64,000 nucleotides of DNA from Gloeocapsopsis sp. IPPAS B-1203 (GTDB lineage: Bacteria; Cyanobacteriota; Cyanobacteriia; Cyanobacteriales; Chroococcidiopsidaceae), in contig NZ_PEIG01000003.1 of assembly GCF_002749975.1 (NCBI RefSeq), forward strand, positions 372,001 through 436,000, read 5' to 3'. The number at the start of each line of letters is the position of its first letter. Within the stretch, counting starts at the first letter, position 1. Of this stretch, positions 37,410-44,257 are shown in pieces. A program made the translations under genes and the position numbers. The notes beneath the pieces were generated by a model. The model saw nothing but the letters and a program-made list of their open reading frames with translations. It made no database searches and was not told the DNA's origin.

Positions 37410-38504
37410 TTAGCTGTTAATTGCAGGTGCAGTCATTGCAACTGGTACTGCTTCTCCTGTAGCTAAATCAAGTGGGAAATTATGTGCATTGCGTTCGTGC
37501 ATCACTTCCATACCCAAGTTGGCGCGATTCAACACATCAGCCCAAGTACTAATCACACGTCCTTGCGAGTCCAGAACCGACTGATTGAAGTTGAAACCGT
37601 TCAAGTTAAACGCCATAGTACTGATACCCAGAGCAGTAAACCAGATACCAACTACGGGCCAAGCTGCAAGGAAAAAGTGAAGCGTACGACTGTTTGCTGT
37701 GGTTCCTAAGATAACCTCGTTTGTGCGTCCAACTAGGCGACCAAAGTAGCCGTGAGCAGCAACGATATTGTAAGTCTCTTCTTCTTGCCCAAACTTGTAG
37801 CCGTAACTTTGAGACTCAATTTCAGTCGTTTCGCGTACCAGAGTTGAGGTGACGAGTGAGCCGTGCATTGCACTAAACAGCGCACCACCGAATACACCTG
37901 CTACTCCCAGTTGATGGAAAGGGTGCATCAAGATGTTGTGTTCTGCTTGAAACACCAACATGAAATTGAAAGTACCACTGATCCCTAAAGGCATTCCATC
38001 CGAGAAACTTCCTTGACCGATAGGGTAAATCAAGAATACTGCGGTAGCAGCGGCGACAGGTGCAGAGTAAGCAACAGCAATCCACGGACGCATCCCTAGA
38101 CGGTAGCTGAGTTCCCACTCGCGTCCCATGTAGCAGAATACGCCAATGAGAAAGTGGAAAATCACCAGTTGGTAAGGACCACCGTTATACAGCCACTCAT
38201 CTAAACTTGCAGCTTCCCAAATTGGATAAAAATGCAAGCCGATCGCATTCGAGGACGGTACAACTGCACCAGAAATAATATTGTTGCCATACAACAGCGA
38301 ACCTGCAACAGGCTCTCGAATTCCGTCAATATCAACGGGTGGCGCAGCAATAAAAGCAATGATGAAACAGGTGGTTGCAGCAAGTAATGTTGGAATCATG
38401 AGAACACCAAACCAGCCTACATAAAGGCGATTATCGGTGCTAGTGACCCAATTGCAGAACTGCTCCCACAGATTCGCGTCGCGTCTCTGTAGAGTTGTGG
38501 TCAT
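37410..38504 (-). CDS. psbA: Photosystem II D1 protein with altered QB-pocket loop
   Basis: 364 residues. Length minus the extra residues agrees with a standard D1. Numbering in this protein is one below standard up to the loop and four above after it. Kept: Glu at standard 130 (high-light type), Tyr161 (FLIYPIGQG), Asp170 (SFSDGMPLG), Glu189 and His190 (FQAEHNIL), His215 (SAMHGSL), His252 (AAHGYFGRL), His272, His332/Glu333 (VMHERNAHN), Asp342 and Ala344 with a cleavable tail. So the Mn cluster, tyrosine Z and non-haem iron ligands are all present. Changed: standard 259-266 (IFQYASFN, including Ser264 and Phe265) is replaced by [13 protein letters not shown] at residues 258-270 (bases 37695-37733). 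It is controlled from a promoter with a palindromic operator shared with the divergent TetR gene. Confidence 0.93.
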   Translation of the reverse strand: MTTTLQRRDANLWEQFCNWVTSTDNRLYVGWFGVLMIPTLLAATTCFIIAFIAAPPVDIDGIREPVAGSLLYGNNIISGAVVPSSNAIGLHFYPIWEAASLDEWLYNGGPYQLVIFHFLIGVFCYMGREWELSYRLGMRPWIAVAYSAPVAAATAVFLIYPIGQGSFSDGMPLGISGTFNFMLVFQAEHNILMHPFHQLGVAGVFGGALFSAMHGSLVTSTLVRETTEIESQSYGYKFGQEEETYNIVAAHGYFGRLVGRTNEVILGTTANSRTLHFFLAAWPVVGIWFTALGISTMAFNLNGFNFNQSVLDSQGRVISTWADVLNRANLGMEVMHERNAHNFPLDLATGEAVPVAMTAPAINS

Positions 38505-38554
38505 GATGTTGGATGATGACGTTAAAGTGGAGAGTCAGTTCTCTATTTTAATTA

Positions 38555-38576
38555 ATTAACTGACCTGTTAGTTAAT
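38555..38576. promoter_or_regulatory. TetR-type palindromic operator at the psbA promoter
   Basis: Left half ATTAACTGACC and right half TGTTAGTTAAT form a 22-bp palindrome with 9 of 11 half-site positions matching (ATTAACTxACx). The ACTGACC...AGT layout is typical of TetR-family operators. It overlaps the last three bases of the psbA -10 box. Confidence 0.7.
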
Positions 38577-38602
38577 ATGCCGCAATAAACTTTTTTTGTC
38601 AA
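38574..38602 (-). promoter_or_regulatory. psbA promoter (-35 TTGACA, -10 CATATT)
   Basis: On the minus strand TTGACA (38602-38597), a 17-base spacer, then CATATT (38579-38574). Good sigma-70 spacing; transcription would start about 60 bases upstream of the psbA ATG. Confidence 0.65.
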
Positions 38603-38641
38603 CACCTAAGTGTGTTTTAGCGATCAAAAAGTCTCAAAGCT

Positions 38642-38671
38642 TTGACGGAAAAGCATTTCAGCACCTATGAT
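38642..38671 (+). promoter_or_regulatory. Candidate promoter of the TetR gene
   Basis: TTGACG (38642-38647), 18-base spacer, TATGAT (38666-38671), 38 bases before the GTG start. It does not overlap the palindrome. Confidence 0.5.
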
Positions 38672-38709
38672 CGAACAGGATGATACGTTAATGGTGTAAA
38701 AAAGTCGTA

Positions 38710-39369
38710 GTGGTCACTAAAGCAGGAAAAGCAGCCAAACAGGTTCGAGATGCAGAGGCGACGAGAACAGCAATCCTCGATGCAGCTGAAGCAGAATTTG
38801 CACAGTACGGTTTAAATGCGGCGAAGACGGAAGAGATTGCTGCGAAGACAGGCGTTACTAAGGCGATGATTTACTACTACTTCAAAAGTAAAGAAGATCT
38901 CTATGTCGCTGTGTTGGAGCGGATATTTTTTGGTAGGTACATGGATTCGATTCAACCAGAGGAACTCGAACAGTTATCGCCTGAAGAAGCACTAGAAAAG
39001 CTCATCCGGCGACAAATCGCTACTGACTTTCATCATCCGCATCTCAACCCGATTCAGATTCATGAAGCGTTGCAAAATCAAGGCAAGTATTACAAACACG
39101 TTCTCAGTAGCGATCGCGCACAGCAAGTCTTTGGTATTGTTACAAAAATTCTAGAACGCGGAATGGCAGAAGGATGTTTCCGCAAACTTCATCCACAGCA
39201 TACTGTGATGAATATCTTGGGAGCTTGTAATTTCTACTTTACTGCCTACGAGAACTTTAAGTATCTTTGGCAAGAAGCACCCTTACTAAGTCCAGAAATG
39301 GTAGAAGAACACTCTCAAGAAGTTGTGAATCTAATTCTTGCTGGTGTCAGAAATACAAAAGATAAATAG
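38710..39369 (+). CDS. TetR/AcrR-family transcriptional regulator
   Basis: 219 residues, GTG start. N-terminal helix-turn-helix: TRTAILDAAEAEFAQYGLNA, then TEEIAAKTGVTKAMIYYYFK, then SKEDLYVAVL (residues about 18-70). The C-terminal domain (RRQIATDFHHPHLNPIQIHE, ILERGMAEGCFRKLHPQHTV) holds the ligand pocket and dimer surface. The cluster of His residues (FHHPHLNPIQIH) may matter for ligand or metal binding. It is transcribed divergently from psbA, and the palindrome at 38555 is its likely target. Confidence 0.9.
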   Translation: MVTKAGKAAKQVRDAEATRTAILDAAEAEFAQYGLNAAKTEEIAAKTGVTKAMIYYYFKSKEDLYVAVLERIFFGRYMDSIQPEELEQLSPEEALEKLIRRQIATDFHHPHLNPIQIHEALQNQGKYYKHVLSSDRAQQVFGIVTKILERGMAEGCFRKLHPQHTVMNILGACNFYFTAYENFKYLWQEAPLLSPEMVEEHSQEVVNLILAGVRNTKDK

Positions 39370-39598
39370 CTATAAGTATGATATTTTTTTTAGCTGCTTA
39401 TCAACTTTATAAATAAACTTATCATCATTTTTAATACGTAGCGCTCGCTTTCTGTAAGGATACTCAATTCTTGAATTTATTAATAAACTCTAATTACGAA
39501 AATTACTACTGACAATTGCTGTTTTGAAGATGCGATCGCCTCTAACAAAGTTAAAACGAAAAATTCGGGTATCTCCCCTGAAACTTCTCCGGTTTACC

Positions 39599-39619
39599 CT
39601 ACCTCTAAAAGCATGGTAG
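39599..39619. other. Gap upstream of hsp20, short inverted repeat only
   Basis: The 318 bases between the TetR and Hsp20 genes are AT-rich with no gene. CTACC (39599-39603) and GGTAG (39615-39619) form a small inverted repeat about 70 bases before the hsp20 start. No CIRCE element is seen. Confidence 0.25.
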
Positions 39620-39687
39620 CTCGGCATTATAGAGATGTGCAGCAAATATGATTAAACAAAGCTAAGAGTAAAAGAGAGAGTTTAAAT

Positions 39688-40215
39688 ATGACACTGATTC
39701 GTTGGCAACCTTTCCAAGAAATTGAAACACTACGTCGTCAAATGGATCAAGTTTTTGAAGAATTAGCAGGCAATAACCAACAGCCAGAAACATTTTGGAA
39801 GCCTGCAGTAGAGTTAAAAGATACTGAAGATAGCTTAATACTTCGGGCTGAAATTCCTGGAGTAGAAGGTAAAGATTTAGACGTTCAGGTAACAAGAGAA
39901 GCAGTAGCAATTCGCGGTGAATATCGTCGCGAACAGCAAGCTCAAGAACGCGGACTTTTCCGCAGTGAATTCCGTTATGGTAAGTTCCAGCGTGTTGTTG
40001 GTTTACCTGTTGCTGTTCAGAACGACCAAGTACAAGCTGACTTCAAGAACGGTATTTTGACCTTAACACTACCTAAAGTAACAGAAGCTCGTCGTAAAGT
40101 TGTTAAAGTCAACATTGCAGATACTTCCGCTGCTACTCCTGCAATTGCTAGCGAGCAATCTGATAATAACAATCATGTAGACACAACTGAGGCTGAACCT
40201 GCATCAGTTTGGTAG
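39688..40215 (+). CDS. Small heat shock protein, Hsp20/alpha-crystallin family
   Basis: 175 residues. N-terminal arm MTLIRWQPFQEIETLRRQMD, alpha-crystallin domain at about residues 42-145 (FWKPAVELKDTEDSLILRAE, IPGVEGKDLDVQVT, FRSEFRYGKFQRVVGLP, FKNGILTLTLPKV), and a C-terminal tail ending with Ser/Thr/Glu-rich sequence. A chaperone holding unfolded proteins; cyanobacterial HspA also protects thylakoid membranes. A clear terminator follows. Confidence 0.93.
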   Translation: MTLIRWQPFQEIETLRRQMDQVFEELAGNNQQPETFWKPAVELKDTEDSLILRAEIPGVEGKDLDVQVTREAVAIRGEYRREQQAQERGLFRSEFRYGKFQRVVGLPVAVQNDQVQADFKNGILTLTLPKVTEARRKVVKVNIADTSAATPAIASEQSDNNNHVDTTEAEPASVW

Positions 40216-40248
40216 TAGCTTAGCGAATGAATTCGCTGCTAGACAAAC

Positions 40249-40275
40249 AAAGTCCACCTTTGTGGACTTTTATTT
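40249..40275 (+). terminator. Terminator after hsp20
   Basis: Perfect 9-bp stem AAAGTCCAC-cttt-GTGGACTTT followed by TATTTT. It shares its stem core with the hairpins at 18282 and 26171. Confidence 0.8.
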
Positions 40276-40425
40276 TAGTGTGCGAAGCCACACTTCTTTT
40301 GGGTAGCCCTCCGACTGAAGTCGAGGGCTTTGGTTATTTGGGGTTTGTCTGCGATCTGTATGCTAGAGAGCGATAATTTGCTAAAGCGTGCTTTTACAAT
40401 AGAGCTTTGACATCTACCCCATGGT

Positions 40426-41331
40426 ATGAAAGTAAACCATCATAACCAAATGAAATTGTCTCAGTTGCGGATCTTAGTTGCTGTTGCAGAATGCGAGAAT
40501 TTTAGTGAAGCAGCTTTGCAGTTGGAGATGTCACAATCAGCCGTTAGCCATGCGATCGCGACTTTAGAAGATCATTTAGGTGTCATCTTATTTTCGCGAG
40601 GTCGTCATGGTGCGCGTTTGACCCCAGTAGGTAAAAGAATTGTTGAACACGCCCGCGTTATTGTCAATTGTGCCGAGGAAATCACTAAAGAAGCCGAGTC
40701 AGCGAAGGGATTAAAAGGCGGACAAGTACGCATTGCTTCATTTCGCAGTGTTGCTACGCATATTTTGCCACAAGCGATCGCCGAGTTTCATCGCCATTTT
40801 CCATCGATTGCAGTTCATCTTAACGAACACGATAGCTGTGATGATGTAGAACATGCACTACGCGAAGGACGATCTGATATAGGGTTTACGCTACTACCTG
40901 CGGGTGAAAGCTTGGAAACATGGGAGCTATTGAATGATGAGTACATAGCTTTATTACCACCAAATTTCAAGTCTCAATCAAAATTAACTTGGGAGGAGTT
41001 GATTAATTATCCCTTGATAATGCATCCACTCGAAGACACCATGATGCAGCCAGTTGATGCTCATGTTCGAGCTTGCGGTTATAAATTGCAACCAGCTTAC
41101 GAAGTCGAAACCGATGCTGCTATTGTAAGTTTAGTTGCGCAAGGTCTAGGTGCGACAATATTACCACGTCTAGCTGCGCAACCTATTCCAGCAAATGTGC
41201 AAATATTTAGTTTGCCAGTTCCCCTCAAACGAGTTATTGGTATTGCTGTTTTAGCAGATGCACTGCAAACACCTGCGGTTTATGCTTTTTTGGATACGAT
41301 TAAACATAAATCCTTAATGGAGAATTTGTGA
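40426..41331 (+). CDS. LysR-family transcriptional regulator
   Basis: 301 residues from 40426; an ATG at 40450 (MKLSQLRILVAVAECENFSE) is equally good and gives a more usual N-terminus. HTH: FSEAALQLEMSQSAVSHAIA, TLEDHLGVILFSR. A periplasmic-binding-like effector domain follows (GGQVRIASFRSVATHILPQA, EGRSDIGFTLLP, LVAQGLGATILPRLAA). The regulon is not evident; no divergent metabolic gene is adjacent. Confidence 0.9.
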   Translation: MKVNHHNQMKLSQLRILVAVAECENFSEAALQLEMSQSAVSHAIATLEDHLGVILFSRGRHGARLTPVGKRIVEHARVIVNCAEEITKEAESAKGLKGGQVRIASFRSVATHILPQAIAEFHRHFPSIAVHLNEHDSCDDVEHALREGRSDIGFTLLPAGESLETWELLNDEYIALLPPNFKSQSKLTWEELINYPLIMHPLEDTMMQPVDAHVRACGYKLQPAYEVETDAAIVSLVAQGLGATILPRLAAQPIPANVQIFSLPVPLKRVIGIAVLADALQTPAVYAFLDTIKHKSLMENL

Positions 41332-41341
41332 CAAGAATTTT

Positions 41342-41398
41342 AACTTCACGCGCAAAGCCTACTTCATGAGTCGTGCATACCATAGTCATTTCATGAGC
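41342..41398 (-). pseudogene. Remnant of an amino-acid ABC transporter ATPase
   Basis: Reading leftward gives HEMTMVCTTHEVGFAREV, closely like the MTMVxVTHEMGFAREV switch region of polar amino acid ABC ATPases. Nothing of Walker A, signature or Walker B remains nearby. This is the only recognisable piece in the 369-base gap; a second frame at 41574-41700 reading FLYFIGHLTKQAWFLQLLPW is hydrophobic but unrecognised. Confidence 0.45.
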
Positions 41399-41700
41399 GG
41401 GCGATCGCGTCACTGATAGAACTTCCTAAACCACTTTGAGATTGTGTACTGATTTTGGTTCTTCAATGAGCATAACGTTGAGTTGCATTGCCAAAGCAAG
41501 AAAGAATGGGCAACGTATAAGTAGATACTTTTTTTAAATCTAGAATGATTAGCAGCGACAAACATTAAACGAATTAAAAACTCGATTGTGCAATTGCCCA
41601 AGGGAGTAGTTGCAAGAACCAAGCTTGTTTAGTCAAATGCCCAATGAAGTACAGAAACGAGATCGTTAAAGTTAAACGAGTCGTTGCAGAAACATGATGA

Positions 41701-42807
41701 GTGGTTAAGCAAAACCGCTGGGAACTACAACCTCGAATTGCGATTGTGCGTGCTTTACCAGGATTGGGCGATCTTTTGTGTGCCATTCCAGCATGGCGAT
41801 CGCTCCGTGCAGCACTACCGCAAGCAAAAATTACTTTAATTGGTCTACCGTGGGCAAAAACTTTTGTTTCGCGTTTTAGCCAATATATTGATGAATTGTG
41901 GGAGTTTCCTGGTTATCCTGGAATTCCTGAAGTGTCACCGCAAATTACAGATTTACCAAAGTTCTTTACTCGCGTACAGCAACAAGGCTTTGATCTGGCG
42001 TTGCAGATGCACGGAAACGGTAACATTATCAACTCGTTCACTGTTTTATTAGGTGCGCAGGCGAATGCTGGATTTTACCTACCAGGACAGTATTGTCCCG
42101 ATCCCGAACGCTTTTTACCTTATCCTGCTAGTGAACCGGAAGTGTGGCGACACCTACGCCTGATGGAGTTTTTAGGAATTCCCTTGCAAGGAACTGATTT
42201 GGAGTTTCCTTTAACTGAAGAGGATTTTGTTGCATTCAAGGCAATTCCTGAAGTTAAACATCTGACACGCAAAGAATATGTATGCATTCATCCTGGTGCG
42301 AGTGTAGCAGAACGACGCTGGTCAACAAAGAAGTTTGCTATCGTTGCTGATTTTCTTGTCAGACGCGGCTTGCAAGTTGTTTTAACAGGGACTACAGCCG
42401 AAATTGAAGTCACCCAAGCAGTGCGATCGCAAATGCAATATGGCGATTGTGTGATTGATTTGGCAGGACATACTAGTTTAGGTGCGATCGCCGCACTATT
42501 GAGTCAAGCAAAATTATTAGTCTGCAACGATACAGGAGTATCGCATCTCGCCGCCGCACTCAAAGTAAAAAGTGTGGTGATTTTTAGTGCTTCTGATCCT
42601 CATCGTTGGGCACCTTTAGATCGCGATCGCCACCGAATTCTGAGTACTTACTCGCATGTTTCTTGTGAAGAAGCCAGTCATCAAAAATGTTTGCGGGAAG
42701 ATTGCACAATTGCGACTATCACTAAAAATTCAAATCAACGTTTGATTCCTCCAGAAGCAGTCATTACTGAAGTAGAAAATTTGTTGTCAGAGGTAACTTA
42801 TGTCTGA
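41701..42807 (+). CDS. GT9 glycosyltransferase (heptosyltransferase-like)
   Basis: 368 residues, GTG start. Two Rossmann halves: RIAIVRALPGLGDLLCAIPA at the N-terminus, and C-terminal VCIHPGASVAERRWSTKKFA, LVVL-type TGTTAEIE, DLAGHTSLGAIAALLSQAKL and CNDTGVSHLAAALKVKSVVI. GT9 enzymes transfer heptose or related sugars from ADP- or UDP-sugars to lipid A core. First gene of the glycan cluster; overlaps the next gene by 8 bases. Confidence 0.9.
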   Translation: MVKQNRWELQPRIAIVRALPGLGDLLCAIPAWRSLRAALPQAKITLIGLPWAKTFVSRFSQYIDELWEFPGYPGIPEVSPQITDLPKFFTRVQQQGFDLALQMHGNGNIINSFTVLLGAQANAGFYLPGQYCPDPERFLPYPASEPEVWRHLRLMEFLGIPLQGTDLEFPLTEEDFVAFKAIPEVKHLTRKEYVCIHPGASVAERRWSTKKFAIVADFLVRRGLQVVLTGTTAEIEVTQAVRSQMQYGDCVIDLAGHTSLGAIAALLSQAKLLVCNDTGVSHLAAALKVKSVVIFSASDPHRWAPLDRDRHRILSTYSHVSCEEASHQKCLREDCTIATITKNSNQRLIPPEAVITEVENLLSEVTYV

Positions 42808-43240
42808 TAACTGGCAATTACAACGAGTTTTAGTCATTCAACTAGACTCAGTATCGATTGAGTTAGCATTACAAAAATTGCGTCAGTTACTTCCTGCTGC
42901 ATCAATCACTTTAATGACAACTGCAAGTCAACCACCAGAATTATTTTGGATTGACGATGTTCTGATTTACAAGGAGCCAGTATTTGATAATCCTGAGCAA
43001 GAACTTAAGTTAATTGAACAACTAACGCAACGTCACTTTGACGCAGCAATTATTTTTACCACTACTCAATCACCTTATCCAATAGCTTATATGTGCTATT
43101 TGGCAGGCATTCCAATCCGTGTAGGGCGATCGCCAGAATTTGGTGGTAGCGTGCTTTCACATTGGGTGAAGTCACATTCAGATACGGATTTAGCAGATCA
43201 ACAATCTTTCCTGCATCTAATATCAAGTCCGGCTAATTAA
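42800..43240 (+). CDS. Truncated GT9-like protein (N-terminal half only)
   Basis: 146 residues. VLVIQLDSVSIELALQKLRQ aligns in outline with the GT9 N-terminus, and FDAAIIFTTTQSPYPIAYMC plus YLAGIPIRVGRS match the same region of the GT9s at 48282 and 52100 (DAAVIFT..SQ.P.P.AF.CYLA.IPLRL). The second Rossmann domain with the nucleotide-sugar site is absent, and the expected glycine-rich DNIGD motif is DSVSI here. Either a decayed gene or an accessory subunit; ATG start is intact and coupled to the gene before. Confidence 0.75.
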   Translation: MSDNWQLQRVLVIQLDSVSIELALQKLRQLLPAASITLMTTASQPPELFWIDDVLIYKEPVFDNPEQELKLIEQLTQRHFDAAIIFTTTQSPYPIAYMCYLAGIPIRVGRSPEFGGSVLSHWVKSHSDTDLADQQSFLHLISSPAN

Positions 43241-43271
43241 TTCTAAATTAGTTTTTTTTAATCTTATACCT

Positions 43272-44252
43272 ATGCAACCGTTACGTATTTTAACTTGGCA
43301 CGTCCACGGTAACTATCTCTACTATTTGACACAAAAAAGTTGCCATCAGTTTTATCTCCCAATTAAACCTGATCGACCTGAAGGTTATGGCGGACGTCTC
43401 CCTGGATTTGCTTGGTCTGATAATGTCTGTGATGTTCCTGCACAAGAAGTTAGGAATCTCCAATTTGACTGTATTTTGTTTCAGTCACAAAAGAATTATC
43501 TAGAAGATCAATACGAGATTTTATCACCAACCCAGCGCCAACTGCCTCGGCTTTATCTCGAACACGATCCGCCGCAAGATCACCCGACAGATACCCGCCA
43601 TATCGTAGACGATCCTGAAGTACTACTAATTCATGTAACTGCGTTTAATCAGTTGATGTGGGATAGTAGGCGTACTCCGACTTGTGTCATCGAGCACGGC
43701 GTTATTGTGCCGGATGACGTGCAATATAGTGGCGAACTCGAACGCGGGTTAGTGATTGTTAATAATCTGGCATCGCGAGGACGTCGCCTGGGTGCAGATA
43801 TTTTTGAGCGTGTCCGCGCTGTAGTTCCTTTAGATTTAATCGGGATGAATTCTGAAGACATAGGCGGTTTAGGTGAAATAGGACACGAAGAATTACCTCA
43901 ATTTGCGGCACGTTATCGTTTTTTATTTAATCCAATTCGCTATACCAGCTTAGGGCTTGCGGTGTGTGAAGCAATGAGTATTGGTTTACCCATTATTGGA
44001 TTAGCAACCACAGAAATGGTCACAGTTGTAGAAAACGGATCTGGCTATGTCAACACTGATGTCACCAAGTTAATAGAAACCATGCACGAACTACTGCAAC
44101 ATCTTAGTAAGGCGCAATCGCTCAGTCACGGTGCCAGAATAGCAGCGCGATCGCGATTTAATATCACCCGTTTTACTCAAGATTGGAACGCAGCTTTTGC
44201 CACCTCGCAGCAACTAGCGTTTAACAAACTCGATTTAGCCCCTCATCCTTAA
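43272..44252 (+). CDS. Glycosyltransferase, GT4-like
   Basis: 326 residues. LRILTWHVHGNYLYYLTQKS at the start and GLAVCEAMSIGLPIIGLATT near residue 235 (the E-x-x-S/A donor-site loop of GT-B enzymes). The middle has VIEHGVIVPDDVQYSGELER and VIVNNLASRGRRLGADIFER. Sugar donor and acceptor unknown. Five bases before the GT4-GmhA fusion. Confidence 0.8.
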   Translation: MQPLRILTWHVHGNYLYYLTQKSCHQFYLPIKPDRPEGYGGRLPGFAWSDNVCDVPAQEVRNLQFDCILFQSQKNYLEDQYEILSPTQRQLPRLYLEHDPPQDHPTDTRHIVDDPEVLLIHVTAFNQLMWDSRRTPTCVIEHGVIVPDDVQYSGELERGLVIVNNLASRGRRLGADIFERVRAVVPLDLIGMNSEDIGGLGEIGHEELPQFAARYRFLFNPIRYTSLGLAVCEAMSIGLPIIGLATTEMVTVVENGSGYVNTDVTKLIETMHELLQHLSKAQSLSHGARIAARSRFNITRFTQDWNAAFATSQQLAFNKLDLAPHP

Positions 44253-44257
44253 CCTCT

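Noticed and set aside
37410-38504. Rogue D1 or chlorophyll f synthase (ChlF)
   Set aside because: All Mn-cluster ligands and Tyr161 are present; those variants lose donor-side ligands.
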